Positions 52,070 through 62,376 are shown, counted from the first letter of the stretch. The stretch: DNA of 64,000 nucleotides from Rugamonas fusca (GCF_014042365.1 NZ_JACEZS010000013.1:62001-126000); one strand, 5' to 3'. Notes: a model not told the origin generated them from the sequence alone. Numbers and translations are program-made.

Positions 52070-52773
52070 TTGGCCTCGGGCTTGCCGGCCTCGGGGGCGG
52101 CCGGTTCACTGTACTTTTCCAGGCAATAGCCCAGGCCGCGCACGGTGGCGATGCGGATGCCGCCCACCTCGATCTTCTTGCGCAAGCGGTGCACATAGAC
52201 TTCGATGGCGTTGTTGCTCACTTCCTCGCCCCATTCGCACAGGTGATCGACCAGCTGTTCCTTGGACACCAGGCGCCCGCTGCGGGCCAGCAGGATTTCC
52301 AGCAAGCCCAGTTCGCGGGCCGACAGTTCCAGCATCTGGTCGTTGATATAGGCGCTGCGGCCGACCTGGTCATAGCTGAGCGGACCGTGGCGCACCACGG
52401 TGGCGCCGCCGCCGGCGCCGCGCCGGGTCAGGGCCCGCACCCGCGCCTCCAGTTCCGACAGCGCGAACGGCTTGGCCATGTAGTCGTCGGCGCCCAGGTC
52501 CAGGCCGTTGACGCGCTGCTCGATCGAATCGGCCGCCGTCAAAATCAGCACCGGCAGCAGCGAGGCGCGCGCGCGCAGGCGGCGCAGCACTTCCAGCCCG
52601 GACAGCTTGGGCAAGCCCAGGTCCAGGATCAGCAGGTCGAATTCCTGGGTCGACAGGGCCGTGTCGGCGTCCTGCCCGTTTTTGACACAATCGATGGCAT
52701 AACCGGACTGGCGTAGCGAGCGGGTCAGTCCATCGGCCAGCACGCTATCGTCTTCGGCAAGTAAAATACGCAT
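52066..52773 (-). CDS. OmpR-family response regulator (TctD-like)
   Basis: 235-residue regulator with a receiver domain (MRILLAEDDSVLADGL; phospho-Asp in LLILDLGLPKLSG, about residue 51; Lys in MAKPFALSELEARV, about 101) and a winged-helix DNA-binding domain ending VYVHRLRKKIEVGGIRIATV then RGLGYCLE. It is the first gene of the four-gene operon that includes its kinase, the DUF4212 subunit and the symporter. It is divergent from recA across 203 bases. Confidence 0.95.
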   Translation of the reverse strand: MRILLAEDDSVLADGLTRSLRQSGYAIDCVKNGQDADTALSTQEFDLLILDLGLPKLSGLEVLRRLRARASLLPVLILTAADSIEQRVNGLDLGADDYMAKPFALSELEARVRALTRRGAGGGATVVRHGPLSYDQVGRSAYINDQMLELSARELGLLEILLARSGRLVSKEQLVDHLCEWGEEVSNNAIEVYVHRLRKKIEVGGIRIATVRGLGYCLEKYSEPAAPEAGKPEAK

Positions 52774-52899
52774 GAGTTACTCCGGCTGCAGAAGCCTGTA
52801 TTGTGTGACATTTCCCCCCGCGAAGCGAGTTTTTGTGTCGGCCGCTGTCAAGATTTGCGCAGTTTCAAAGCTCCTGTAAAATCGCGCTTGCAATAAGCA

Positions 52900-52915
52900 C
52901 TGTTTTTTTATACAG
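52900..52915. promoter_or_regulatory. LexA (SOS) box of recA
   Basis: CTG, ten bases that are AT-only, CAG: an exact CTG-N10-CAG LexA site, 61 bases before recA. A TTGCAA at 52888-52893 and a TACAGT at 52911-52916, 17 bases apart, can be read as the -35 and -10, so LexA would cover the promoter. Confidence 0.88.
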
Positions 52916-52976
52916 TATCGCTTGTACCGACACACCAACCCGCGCGTTTCCTCGCGCATCAGGCTGAAAGAACATT

Positions 52977-54053
<1,077 letters not shown>

Positions 54054-54113
54054 GCGGCGGCCCGGCGTCGGTGCCCGGCATGGTATGCCGGCGACCTGAC
54101 GCTGACGGCATCA

Positions 54114-54159
54114 CGCTGGCGATGCGCACTACATGTGCTGCATGTGCGCATCGCCAGCG
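54114..54159. other. Long hairpin in the recA-recX gap
   Basis: Sixteen-base perfect arms (CGCTGGCGATGCGCAC and complement) around a 14-base loop, with no T-run. It may reduce read-through from recA to recX or stabilise the recA transcript; a hairpin between recA and recX serving this purpose is known in Escherichia coli. Confidence 0.6.
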
Positions 54160-54228
54160 CTGACCACAACCAGAACCACCGTCCCGCGCGAGCGGCCGGT
54201 GGTTTGTTCATCATGCGGGGGGGAATGA

Positions 54229-54687
54229 ATGGCAGCACAGCAACCGAGCCTGAAGGCACGCGCCCTGCGCTACCTGTCCATGCGCGAGTACAGCCGTTTG
54301 GAACTGGGCCGCAAGCTGGCCCGCCATGCGGAGGAGGGCGAGGACGTGGACGCCCTGCTGGACTGGCTGGAACAGAACAAATGGCTGTCGCAGGAACGCT
54401 TCTCCGAAGCCCTGATCCACCGCCGCGCGGCCCGCTATGGCAACAGCCGCATCGTGGCCGAATTGCAAAGCCACGGCGTGGCCGGCGAGGCGCTGCAGGA
54501 ACTCAAGAGCACCCTGGCCGGGGACGAGACCGCCCGTGCCTGTGAAGTCTGGCGCCGCAAATTCGGCACCGTGGCCGCAGACCGCCAGGAGCGCAACAAG
54601 CAGATGCGCTTCCTGCTCCAGCGCGGCTTTTCCCAGCGCGCCGTGCTGGCGGCGCTGGGCGGCAGCGATCCCGACGATGAGATTTGA
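54229..54687 (+). CDS. recX: RecA regulator RecX
   Basis: Inhibits RecA filament growth and activity. The 152-residue protein is made of three-helix repeats: [20 protein letters not shown] (repeat 1, the RecX signature), [20 protein letters not shown] (repeat 2), and a third repeat near residue 115-150 ([19 protein letters not shown]). A G-rich ribosome-binding stretch lies upstream of ATG 54229. Expression should follow recA, with hairpin 54114-54159 between them. Confidence 0.94.
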   Translation: MAAQQPSLKARALRYLSMREYSRLELGRKLARHAEEGEDVDALLDWLEQNKWLSQERFSEALIHRRAARYGNSRIVAELQSHGVAGEALQELKSTLAGDETARACEVWRRKFGTVAADRQERNKQMRFLLQRGFSQRAVLAALGGSDPDDEI

Positions 54688-54969
54688 CGCCGTAATCGCC
54701 CCGGGCCTTGTAATATTTCTCCGCAAAAATAGTTGATGGAACGAACCCTGTTCGCCCCATCAAATCCTTGCAAAAATGACTCCAAAGCCCATGTTTTATG
54801 GCCGTTTTTTGCCGCAAACCGCATGATTTGGCGCAACTGGGGGCATGGTGTGCTACACTTTTGAGGTTTTGCAGCACCGCGGGTGCGGTGGTTGTCCGTA
54901 GAAGCTGCGGCAACGTGCGTCAAGCACATGGCTGCTTATTAATTTCCGCCGCGCAAGCGGCATCGGTAT

Positions 54970-55545
54970 ATGTCCCTGTCAACTCCCGTTTCCCGACGTG
55001 CGCTGCGGCACACGCGTGCCATCGACGTCCAAGCGTTCAAGCGCGACGACGGCCTGTGGGATCTCGACGCCCGTATCACCGATATCAAAGCCATGGACAC
55101 CGTGCTGGCCTCCGGCCCGCGCCCTGGTGGTACCCATCTGCATGACCTCTCCCTGCGTCTTACCGTGGACCTGGACTTGAACGTCGTGGCGGCCGAAGCC
55201 GCTTCCGACGCCGTGCCCTATCCCGGTTACTGCGACACCAACGGCCATGCCTACCAACAACTGGTGGGCTTGAACCTGTTGAAAGGTTTCCGACACGAAC
55301 TCAAGCAGCGCCTGGCCGGCATCGCCGGTTGCACCCATTTGACGGAACTGGCGCAGATCCTGCCCACGGCCGCCGTGCAAGCGTTCGCCAACGACGTGTG
55401 GTCGACCAACGATGCCGCCAGTCCCGACGCCGACCTGCCGCACCACAAACCGTTTCAACTGGACAAATGCCATGCCCTGCGCACTGATGGCGGGGCCGTG
55501 GCCGAGTTCTACCCGCGCTGGGTGGTCAAAGCAGCACCAGGATAG
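54970..55545 (+). CDS. DUF2889 family protein
   Basis: Conserved protein of 191 residues with the DUF2889 pattern: RHTRAIDVQAFKRDDGLWDL then DARITDIKA (N-terminal), HDLSLRLTVDLDLNV (about 60), and CTHLTELAQILPTAAVQAF (about 117-135) near the middle. Its function is unknown. It lies 282 bases after recX, in a gap holding AT-rich tracts and no other gene I can support, and 94 bases before sucC. Confidence 0.85.
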   Translation: MSLSTPVSRRALRHTRAIDVQAFKRDDGLWDLDARITDIKAMDTVLASGPRPGGTHLHDLSLRLTVDLDLNVVAAEAASDAVPYPGYCDTNGHAYQQLVGLNLLKGFRHELKQRLAGIAGCTHLTELAQILPTAAVQAFANDVWSTNDAASPDADLPHHKPFQLDKCHALRTDGGAVAEFYPRWVVKAAPG

Positions 55546-55639
55546 CGCGTAGCTTCACCTGCTTATTCAAGAGTTATTTTCCGCAATATCAACCGATCTC
55601 AACCGATCTTTACACATCAGCATCAGAAGGGAAGCCAGC

Positions 55640-56809
55640 ATGAAAATCCATGAGTATCAAGGCAAAGAAATCCTCCGGAAATACGGAGTGACGGTACCGC
55701 GCGGTATTCCGTGCATGTCCGTGGACGAGGCAGTCAAGGCTGCTGAAACCCTGGGCGGCCCGGTCTGGGTGGTCAAGGCGCAGATCCACGCTGGCGGCCG
55801 CGGTAAAGGCGGCGGCGTGAAAGTGGCCAAGTCGCTGGAACAAGTCAAAGAATATGCCAACCAAATCATGGGCATGCAACTGGTCACGCACCAGACCGGT
55901 CCTGAAGGCCAGAAAGTGCGCCGCCTGCTGATCGAAGAAGGCGCCGACATCAAGAAAGAACTGTACGTGTCGATGGTCACCGACCGCGTCTCGCAGCGCG
56001 TCGTGCTGATGGCCTCGTCCGAAGGCGGCATGGACATCGAAGAAGTGGCTGAAAAGCACCCTGAGCTGATCCACTCGATCGCCATCGACCCTTCCGTCGG
56101 CCTGACCGACGCCGAAGCCGACGCCATCGCCACCAAGATCGGTGTGCCGGCCGCTTCCCTGCCACAAGCGCGCGCCAACCTGCAAGGCCTGTACAAAGCC
56201 TACTGGGAAACGGACGCCTCGCTGGCCGAAATCAACCCGCTGATCCTGACCGGCGACGGCAAGGTCATCGCCCTGGACGCCAAGTTCAACTTCGACGCCA
56301 ACGCCCTGTTCCGCCAGCCTGAGATCGTTGCCTACCGCGACCTGGACGAAGAAGATCCGGCTGAAATCGAAGCGTCGAAATTCGACCTGGCCTACATTTC
56401 GCTCGACGGCAATATCGGCTGCCTGGTGAACGGCGCCGGCCTGGCCATGGCCACCATGGACACCATCAAGCTGTTCGGCGGCGAGCCTGCCAACTTCCTG
56501 GACGTGGGCGGTGGCGCCACGGCCGAGAAAGTGACCGAAGCGTTCAAGATCATGCTGAAGAACCCAGGCCTGAAAGCCATCCTGGTCAACATCTTCGGCG
56601 GCATCATGCGTTGCGACGTGATCGCCGAAGGCGTGATCGCGGCATCGAAAGCCGTTTCCCTGCAAGTGCCGCTGGTGGTGCGCATGAAGGGCACCAACGA
56701 AGACCTGGGCAAGAAGATGCTGGCCGAATCGGGCCTGCCCATCATCTCGGCCGACACCATGGAAGATGCAGCCAAGAGCGTCGTCGCCGCCGCTGCCGGT
56801 CAAGCTTAA
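55640..56809 (+). CDS. sucC: Succinyl-CoA synthetase beta subunit
   Basis: TCA-cycle ligase that makes ATP/GTP from succinyl-CoA; the beta subunit binds nucleotide and succinate. The 389-residue product begins [20 protein letters not shown] and has the ATP-grasp pieces [19 protein letters not shown] (about 42), [19 protein letters not shown] (about 197) and [17 protein letters not shown] (about 317). An AAGGGA ribosome-binding site precedes ATG 55640; a 10-base direct repeat (CAACCGATCT, twice) lies in the leader. sucD follows after 13 bases. Confidence 0.98.
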   Translation: MKIHEYQGKEILRKYGVTVPRGIPCMSVDEAVKAAETLGGPVWVVKAQIHAGGRGKGGGVKVAKSLEQVKEYANQIMGMQLVTHQTGPEGQKVRRLLIEEGADIKKELYVSMVTDRVSQRVVLMASSEGGMDIEEVAEKHPELIHSIAIDPSVGLTDAEADAIATKIGVPAASLPQARANLQGLYKAYWETDASLAEINPLILTGDGKVIALDAKFNFDANALFRQPEIVAYRDLDEEDPAEIEASKFDLAYISLDGNIGCLVNGAGLAMATMDTIKLFGGEPANFLDVGGGATAEKVTEAFKIMLKNPGLKAILVNIFGGIMRCDVIAEGVIAASKAVSLQVPLVVRMKGTNEDLGKKMLAESGLPIISADTMEDAAKSVVAAAAGQA

Positions 56810-56822
56810 TTAAGGAATCAAC

Positions 56823-57704
56823 ATGTCCATCCTGATCAATAAAGACACCAAAGTTGTAACCCAAGGCATCACCGGCAAGACCGGCCAGTTCCACACCCGC
56901 ATGTGCCGCGACTACGCGAACGGCAAGGAATGCTTCGTTGCCGGCGTGAACCCGAAGAAAGCCGGCGAAGACTTCGAAGGCATCCCTATCTTCGCCAACG
57001 TGACGGAAGCGAAAAAAGAAACCGGCGCCAACGTGTCGGTGATCTACGTGCCGCCAGCAGGCGCCGCTGCCGCCATCTGGGAAGCCGTGGAAGCGGAAAT
57101 GGACCTGGCCATCTGCATCACCGAAGGCATTCCTGTCCGTGACATGATGGCCCTGAAGGACCGCATGGTCAAAGCCGGTTCCAAGACCCTGCTGCTGGGC
57201 CCGAACTGCCCTGGCCTGATCACGCCCGACGAAATCAAGATCGGCATCATGCCTGGCCACATCCACAAGAAAGGCCGCATCGGCGTCGTGTCCCGTTCGG
57301 GCACCCTGACCTATGAAGCCGTGGGCCAGCTGACCGCCCTGGGCCTGGGCCAGTCGAGCGCCGTTGGTATCGGTGGCGACCCGATCAACGGTCTGAAGCA
57401 CATCGACGTCATGAAGATGTTCAACGACGATCCCGACACCGACGCCGTCATCATGATCGGTGAAATCGGCGGTCCGGACGAAGCCAATGCGGCTTACTGG
57501 ATCAAGGACAACATGAAGAAACCCGTGGTCGGCTTCATCGCCGGCGTGACGGCTCCTCCGGGCAAGCGCATGGGCCACGCCGGCGCGCTGATCTCGGGCG
57601 GCGCCGACACCGCGCAAGCCAAGCTGGAGATCATGGAAGCGTGCGGCATCAAAGTCACCAAGAACCCGTCCGAAATGGCCCGCCTGCTGAAGGCGATGCT
57701 GTAA
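56823..57704 (+). CDS. sucD: Succinyl-CoA synthetase alpha subunit
   Basis: CoA-binding and phosphohistidine-bearing subunit. The 293-residue protein has the CoA-binding [20 protein letters not shown] (N-terminal), [20 protein letters not shown] (about 123), [15 protein letters not shown] (about 155) and the active-site His in [13 protein letters not shown] (about 248). It shares a ribosome-binding AAGGA and 13-base spacing with sucC, and is closed by the terminator at 57730. Confidence 0.98.
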   Translation: MSILINKDTKVVTQGITGKTGQFHTRMCRDYANGKECFVAGVNPKKAGEDFEGIPIFANVTEAKKETGANVSVIYVPPAGAAAAIWEAVEAEMDLAICITEGIPVRDMMALKDRMVKAGSKTLLLGPNCPGLITPDEIKIGIMPGHIHKKGRIGVVSRSGTLTYEAVGQLTALGLGQSSAVGIGGDPINGLKHIDVMKMFNDDPDTDAVIMIGEIGGPDEANAAYWIKDNMKKPVVGFIAGVTAPPGKRMGHAGALISGGADTAQAKLEIMEACGIKVTKNPSEMARLLKAML

Positions 57705-57729
57705 TTTGGCAACGAGTTGGTGAATAATG

Positions 57730-57760
57730 ACGGGGAGCCTGGCGCTCCCCGTTTTTTTTT
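57730..57760 (+). terminator. Rho-independent terminator of sucCD
   Basis: ACGGGGAGC and GCTCCCCGT pair over a five-base loop and are followed by nine T's. It lies 26 bases past sucD. Confidence 0.93.
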
Positions 57761-57782
57761 GTGCTGCCTGTGGAGATCAAGC

Positions 57783-58379
57783 GTGGCGAAAATCATCATA
57801 TCGCGCGAAGGCGTGGTGGAACAGCAAGTGCAGCTCAGCAAGGAGCGCATGACGATAGGCCGTCACCGGCATAACGATATCGTGCTGACCCACCCCGCCG
57901 TGAGCGGCGAGCATGCGGTGATCGTCACCATCCTCGATGATTCCTTCCTCGAGGATTTGCACAGCACCAATGGTACCTTCGTCAACGGCCACCGCATCGG
58001 CAAGCATTTCCTGCAGCACCTGGACATGATCAAGATTGCCAAGTTCCAGGTCGAATTCATCGCCGACGGCGTGCGTCCGCTGGCCGCTGCCGCCGCTGCC
58101 GAACCGCCGCTGGGCCAGATCGTAGTATTAAATGGCAACAATCCGGGCAAGCAGATGGCCTTGACCAAGCCCCTCACCACGCTGGGCCGGCCCGGCGTGC
58201 AGGTGGTGGTGATCAATCGCGGCGCCGATGGCTACACCATCGCCCACGCGGAAGGGGCGCAGCCGCCCCTGGTCAACGGCGCGGCCGTGGGCCGGCAGCC
58301 ACTGCGGCTCAAGCATGGCGACGTGATCGACCTGAGCGGCACCCAGATGACGTTCCGCCTGACCAGTGCCGTCAGCTGA
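57783..58379 (+). CDS. FHA-domain protein with two FHA-like units
   Basis: 198-residue protein. Residues about 15-95 form a canonical phosphothreonine-binding FHA domain (TIGRHRHNDIVL, VSGEHAVIV, STNGTFVNG). Residues about 115-198 look like a second, degenerate FHA fold (GQIVVLNGNNPGKQMALTKP, TLGRPGVQVV, LKHGDVIDLSGTQMTF) without the SxxH residues. GTG 57783 is chosen: GGAG lies 8 bases upstream, whereas the frame further back passes through the sucCD terminator. FHA proteins of this type sometimes serve type IV pili or secretion; the pilin gene follows, but the link is inferred. Confidence 0.85.
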   Translation: MAKIIISREGVVEQQVQLSKERMTIGRHRHNDIVLTHPAVSGEHAVIVTILDDSFLEDLHSTNGTFVNGHRIGKHFLQHLDMIKIAKFQVEFIADGVRPLAAAAAAEPPLGQIVVLNGNNPGKQMALTKPLTTLGRPGVQVVVINRGADGYTIAHAEGAQPPLVNGAAVGRQPLRLKHGDVIDLSGTQMTFRLTSAVS

Positions 58380-58391
58380 CAAAATTTGTCA
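58377..58391. promoter_or_regulatory. Dyad upstream of the pilin gene (possible activator site 1)
   Basis: TGACAAAATTTGTCA: perfect TGACA/TGTCA half-sites around AAATT, overlapping the FHA gene stop and about 125 bases before the sigma-54 promoter at 58516. PilR is the natural candidate for a sigma-54 pilin promoter; binding is inferred. Confidence 0.45.
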
Positions 58392-58437
58392 GCCCGACGC
58401 CATTTTTGGCCCGGATGACAGATTTCGGCATGGGAAC

Positions 58438-58452
58438 TGACAAAAATAGTCA
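58438..58452. promoter_or_regulatory. Dyad upstream of the pilin gene (possible activator site 2)
   Basis: TGACAAAAATAGTCA repeats the half-site pattern of 58377 with one change, 61 bases further on (about six helical turns). A third TGACA at 58416 stands between them. Confidence 0.45.
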
Positions 58453-58515
58453 CCCATACCGACAAGAATTGGCGCTCTTCCCCCATTTTTGACGCAAAAC
58501 TGCCTGAAAATGGCC

Positions 58516-58531
58516 TGGCACAGCCTTTGCT
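58516..58531 (+). promoter_or_regulatory. Sigma-54 (RpoN) promoter of the pilin gene
   Basis: TGGCACAGCCTTTGCT has the -24/-12 consensus with GG-N10-GC spacing. The expected start near 58543 gives a leader of about 40 bases. RpoN control is known for type IV pilin genes in other proteobacteria. Confidence 0.85.
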
Positions 58532-58581
58532 CCTACTGAAGCGTGGCACCAAACTTTTTTACCTCACTCGGGAGTAGCAAA

Positions 58582-59046
58582 ATGAAATCGATGAAAATGA
58601 TCAAGAAACAAGCACAAGCCGGCTTCACCCTGATCGAACTGATGATCGTGGTGGCAATTATCGGTATCCTGGCCGCTGTCGCTATTCCTGCCTACAGCGA
58701 CTACACGATGAAGGCCAAGGTCAGCGAAGCGGCTTCCATCTCGGCCCCGGCCCGTCTGGCCATCGCCCAGGCCTTCAACGAAGGCAGCCTGGCCGCTACC
58801 AGCACCAACGCCACCTTGAACCTGCCGGCCAACACGGCGATCACCAGCAAGTACGTGAAGCAAGTGGACGCCGTCGGCACCAGCGCCACCACGGGCACCG
58901 TGACCGTGACGATGCAAAACACCAACGATGCGACCATCGACACCAAGACCGTCGTCTACCTGATCACCTGCACCGCCGGCTCGGCCTGCGTGACCACGGT
59001 TGACCCATCGAGCACGGTGCCAACCAAGTTCATTCCTAAAGTCTGA
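58582..59046 (+). CDS. pilA: Type IV major pilin (PilA-like)
   Basis: Pilus subunit of 154 residues. A short basic leader (KKQAQAG) is followed by the prepilin peptidase site G^[19 protein letters not shown] with Phe at +1 and Glu at +5. The C-terminal globular part (about 35-154) is Thr/Ala-rich and includes a cysteine pair in [12 protein letters not shown] (D-loop type). GGGAG lies before ATG 58582; a further 13 codons upstream are in frame but overlap the promoter. It is transcribed from a sigma-54 promoter and closed by a strong terminator. Confidence 0.95.
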   Translation: MKSMKMIKKQAQAGFTLIELMIVVAIIGILAAVAIPAYSDYTMKAKVSEAASISAPARLAIAQAFNEGSLAATSTNATLNLPANTAITSKYVKQVDAVGTSATTGTVTVTMQNTNDATIDTKTVVYLITCTAGSACVTTVDPSSTVPTKFIPKV

Positions 59047-59068
59047 TAACGTCGGCTGAAGGATAAAG

Positions 59069-59107
59069 AAAAACCGGTGCGGCCGCGAGGCCGCACCGGT
59101 TTTTTTG
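59069..59107 (+). terminator. Strong terminator between pilin and PilZ genes
   Basis: AAACCGGTGCGGCC (59071-59084) and its complement (59089-59102) close a GCGA tetraloop, with A's before and T's after. It can end both the pilin transcript and the convergent PilZ-protein transcript. Confidence 0.93.
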
Positions 59108-59151
59108 CATGTGGGGCAGGGCGCGCGAGGCGGGGCCGGTGCGCGGCGGCG

Positions 59152-59862
59152 TCACACGATCTTCTGGCGGTCGGCGATCAGCGCCTCGTAGGTCAGATTC
59201 TGCAACATGGTGTAGTGCATGGGATCGAGGTCGACGAACTGCACGCCGTAGGTGAACACTTCCTCCTTGTCGGCCGTGGCCGGCTTGACGACGTTGATGT
59301 TGCGGATGGTGGCGTTGGGATCGATGCGCACCTGGCGGTTGCCCGGCTGCGCGATCAGGTAGAACGACAGGCCCACCGTGGGCTCGTCCTCGGGCAGCGG
59401 CTTGGTCGATTCGATCAGCGCGCCCGACACGCTCAGGTTGACGAGGAACACGGAAGTGTGGCCGGCCGGCGTGGTGACCTGGGCCGGAATATCGACCTTG
59501 ACCCGCATCGCCGTGCGCAAGCTGGTGCCCTGGATGGTGGACGGGAACGACAGGTGGGCATAGAACAGCGGCCGCAGAAACACGCGCTGCACGGTGCAGG
59601 CGAAGGAACACACGTTCACGCCGGAAAACACGCGGATGGTGAGCTTGTCGCCATCGTTGAGGGCGATGGGTGCCCCGTTTTCCATCGGGATCTTGACGAT
59701 CATGTACTCGTCCTTGACCCAGCCGATCAGCGTGGAAAAATGCTGCACTGGCTTGATGGTGCGGTGGGTGATGAACTGTATCCTGCCACCGACCTGCAAA
59801 TTCATCTGCTCGAATTCGTATTCCTGCGTCCTGGCTTCGCGCGGCGGTGCCGTGCTGCTCAT
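59152..59862 (-). CDS. PilZ-domain protein (YcgR-like)
   Basis: 236-residue protein of the YcgR type: an N-terminal YcgR-like beta domain (about 10-110, with VGGRIQFITHRTIKPVQHFS and DEYMIVKIPMENGAPIAL) and a C-terminal PilZ domain (about 112-235). The PilZ part has RTAMRVKVDIPAQV (close to the RxxxR motif) and LVNLSVSGALIES (the DxSxxG-like motif with Asn in place of Asp). It may bind cyclic-di-GMP and adjust motility or pilus function, but both motifs deviate. The ATG at 59862 has a GAGGG ribosome-binding site; the frame extends 19 codons upstream. It is convergent with the pilin gene. Confidence 0.85.
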   Translation of the reverse strand: MSSTAPPREARTQEYEFEQMNLQVGGRIQFITHRTIKPVQHFSTLIGWVKDEYMIVKIPMENGAPIALNDGDKLTIRVFSGVNVCSFACTVQRVFLRPLFYAHLSFPSTIQGTSLRTAMRVKVDIPAQVTTPAGHTSVFLVNLSVSGALIESTKPLPEDEPTVGLSFYLIAQPGNRQVRIDPNATIRNINVVKPATADKEEVFTYGVQFVDLDPMHYTMLQNLTYEALIADRQKIV

Positions 59863-60008
59863 TGTTGCGCCCTCATTGCCTGCATGGATGTCTCGTCCCC
59901 TGTCCGCCGTCGGTGCCACTGGTTGTCGTCCGACAGGAAATATTGTCGGTTGTTACTTTTATTATATACGCGCCAACTTGCGCTAACAATGCGGCGGCGC
60001 GGGCGTGG

Positions 60009-60515
60009 TCAGCTCGTCACGCTCCAGTCGCCGGACTTGCCGCCATGCTTTTCCATGACGCGGATCTCGCCCATCACCATGCCGCGGTCGACGGCCTTGC
60101 ACATGTCGTACACGGTCAGCAGGCCGATCTGCACGGCCGTCAGCGCCTCCATCTCCACGCCGGTCTTGCCGAAGGTTTCCACCTGGGCGCGGCAATGCAC
60201 GGTCGAGCTGGCTTCATCGGTCTCGAAGTCCACCGCCACCCGCGTCAGGGCCAGCGGGTGGCACAGCGGCACCAGCTCGCTGGTGCGCTTGGCGCCCATG
60301 ATGGCGGCGATGCGGGCGATGCCCAGCACGTCGCCCTTCTTGGCGCTGCCGGCCAAAATGATGGCCAGCGTCTCCGGCTTCATGCGGATCTGGCCGCTGG
60401 CCACGGCGATGCGGTGGGTTTCCTGTTTGTCGCCCACGTCGACCATGTGGGCCTGGCCGGTGGCGTCGAAATGGGTCAGCCCGTCGGCGGGCGGCGTGGT
60501 TTTGCTGGTCGTCAT
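60009..60515 (-). CDS. moaC: Cyclic pyranopterin monophosphate synthase
   Basis: Works with MoaA to make cyclic pyranopterin monophosphate for molybdenum cofactor, which NasA in this window needs. The 168-residue protein shows [36 protein letters not shown] (about 75), [16 protein letters not shown] (about 118) and [20 protein letters not shown] (about 133), all canonical. It is divergent from the protease gene at 60621. Confidence 0.97.
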   Translation of the reverse strand: MTTSKTTPPADGLTHFDATGQAHMVDVGDKQETHRIAVASGQIRMKPETLAIILAGSAKKGDVLGIARIAAIMGAKRTSELVPLCHPLALTRVAVDFETDEASSTVHCRAQVETFGKTGVEMEALTAVQIGLLTVYDMCKAVDRGMVMGEIRVMEKHGGKSGDWSVTS

Positions 60516-60620
60516 GGATAGTATGAACTCGTCAGGGGGCGCGCGCGGGGCGGGCCGTCATAGGATGAATTGGTTGCCGGCCCGCTGCGTGCGGGCGCCA
60601 AGTGCGGGTATGATAGCACC

Positions 60621-62333
60621 GTGAACGCAGATCGAATCTCCCCCCCATCCCAGGACCGCCGGCCGCGCCGGGTGCCACGCCTGCGCATGCTGGCCGTCGC
60701 CCTGCTGTGCGTGCTGCCCTTGAGCATGGCGCAGACGGCCTTGCCGCCCGCTAAAATCCCCAATCTGCCCAACCTGGGCGACACCGAGCGCGAGGACTTG
60801 TCGCCGCTGATGGAGCGCAAGCTGGGCGAGGAAATCATGCGCGACATCCGGCGCGACCATGATTTCCTCGACGACGCGCCGATCCTGGAATACCTGAACA
60901 ATTTCGGCAACGCGCTGGTGGAAGCCCGGCCCGGCGCGCGCGGCGAGGCCAGCTACGATTACTACTTCTTCGCCGTGCGCGATCCGCAACTGAACGCCTT
61001 CGCGCTGCCGGGCGGCTTTATCGCCGTCCACTCGGCCCTGCTGTTGGCGGCCCAGAGCGAGTCCGAGCTCGCTTCCGTGCTCAGCCACGAGATCGGCCAC
61101 GTGGTGCAGCGCCACATCGCCCGCTCGCTGGGCCAACAGCGCCAGGACGCGCTGATCCCGCTGGCCGCCATCATCCTGGCCGCGCTGGCGTCCAAGGCGG
61201 GCGGCGACGCGGCCATGGGCGTGTTCCTGGGCGGCCAGGGGCTGGCCATCCAGCGGCAGCTCAATTTCAGCCGCGACGCCGAGCGCGAGGCGGACCGCAT
61301 CGGCTTCCAGATCATGGGGGCGGCCGGCTTCGACACGAGTGGCATGGTGGCGTTCTTCCAGCGCCTGCAGACGGCCACCCGCAACTACAGCGACGCCACG
61401 CCGGCCTACCTGCAAACCCACCCGCTCACCAGCGAGCGCATCGCCGACATCCAGGCCCGCATCCGCGAGCAACCGTACAAGCAGCGGCCCGACAGCCTGG
61501 ACTTCCAGCTGGTGCGGGCCCGCGCCCGCGTGCTGCAGGACGAATCGTCCCAGGGACTGGACGCGGCCACCGCCGTCTTCGAAACCCAGCTTGAGCAGGA
61601 CAACCGCCAGCAGGTGGCGGCCGCCAAGTATGGCCTGGCCTTCGTCGCCCTCAAGCGCGGTGACACGACCACGGCCCAGCGCTTGCTGGACGAGGCGCGC
61701 GGCGCCATGCGCAAGCCGCCGCCGGCCGGCGTGTACGGCGCCGCGCCCGCCGCCACGCCTAACCCCATCTTCGTCAGCATGGCGCTCGACATCAAGCTGG
61801 CGCAGGACAAGAACCCGGCCGTGATCGCCCGGGCATTGACCGAGGCGGAGGCGGCGCACCAGCAATTCCCCTTGTCGCGCGGCATCGCGCGCCAGTATGC
61901 GCAAGCGATGGTCGCGGCGGGCAAGCTGGAGCCGGCCGCCGCCTACCTGCGTGACCAGGTCCAGCAGTACCGCCAGGAGCCAGCCTTGTACGATCTGCTG
62001 GCCAGCACCTACGCCAGGCAGGGCAAGCTGGCCTTGCAGCACATGGCGCTGGCCGAGTCGTATGTGTTGCAGGGCGGCGTGCTGTCGGCGCTGGACCAGC
62101 TGGGCATCGCCCGCAAGGCGCCCGACGCCTCGTTCTACGACCAGGCCGTGATCGACGCGCGCGAGCGCGAGCTGCAGGCACGCCGGCGCGAGGAACTGGG
62201 CGAGAAGGGCAAGAAGGAGAATAAGGCCGCGGCGGACCATGAGCATACGGCGCTGGCGCCGGCGTCCGGATCGCCACGCGCCATGCCGCGCGGTGTGGAA
62301 GCGTTGATGCAGCCGCAGCGCAACTGGCCCTGA
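60621..62333 (+). CDS. bepA: M48 metalloprotease with TPR tail (BepA/YfgC-like)
   Basis: Periplasmic zinc protease and chaperone for outer-membrane protein assembly. The 570-residue product has an N-terminal signal sequence (LRMLAVALLCVLPLSMAQT), then an M48 domain with the catalytic HExxH motif in VLSHEIGHVVQRHIA (about residue 155) and third-ligand region RDAEREADRIGFQIM (about 215). TPR-like helical repeats follow (about 310-540). GTG 60621 is the likely start, just after TATGAT; ATG 60687 would give a shorter signal peptide. It is convergent with the gene at 62410. Confidence 0.88.
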   Translation: MNADRISPPSQDRRPRRVPRLRMLAVALLCVLPLSMAQTALPPAKIPNLPNLGDTEREDLSPLMERKLGEEIMRDIRRDHDFLDDAPILEYLNNFGNALVEARPGARGEASYDYYFFAVRDPQLNAFALPGGFIAVHSALLLAAQSESELASVLSHEIGHVVQRHIARSLGQQRQDALIPLAAIILAALASKAGGDAAMGVFLGGQGLAIQRQLNFSRDAEREADRIGFQIMGAAGFDTSGMVAFFQRLQTATRNYSDATPAYLQTHPLTSERIADIQARIREQPYKQRPDSLDFQLVRARARVLQDESSQGLDAATAVFETQLEQDNRQQVAAAKYGLAFVALKRGDTTTAQRLLDEARGAMRKPPPAGVYGAAPAATPNPIFVSMALDIKLAQDKNPAVIARALTEAEAAHQQFPLSRGIARQYAQAMVAAGKLEPAAAYLRDQVQQYRQEPALYDLLASTYARQGKLALQHMALAESYVLQGGVLSALDQLGIARKAPDASFYDQAVIDARERELQARRREELGEKGKKENKAAADHEHTALAPASGSPRAMPRGVEALMQPQRNWP

Positions 62334-62376
62334 GCGACGGGGGCGCCTGGCCGCGCCAGGGTGCCGGCGTATGGAG

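Noticed and set aside
57717-57782. Upstream extension of the FHA protein
   Set aside because: It would translate the sucCD terminator; GTG 57783 has a good ribosome-binding site.
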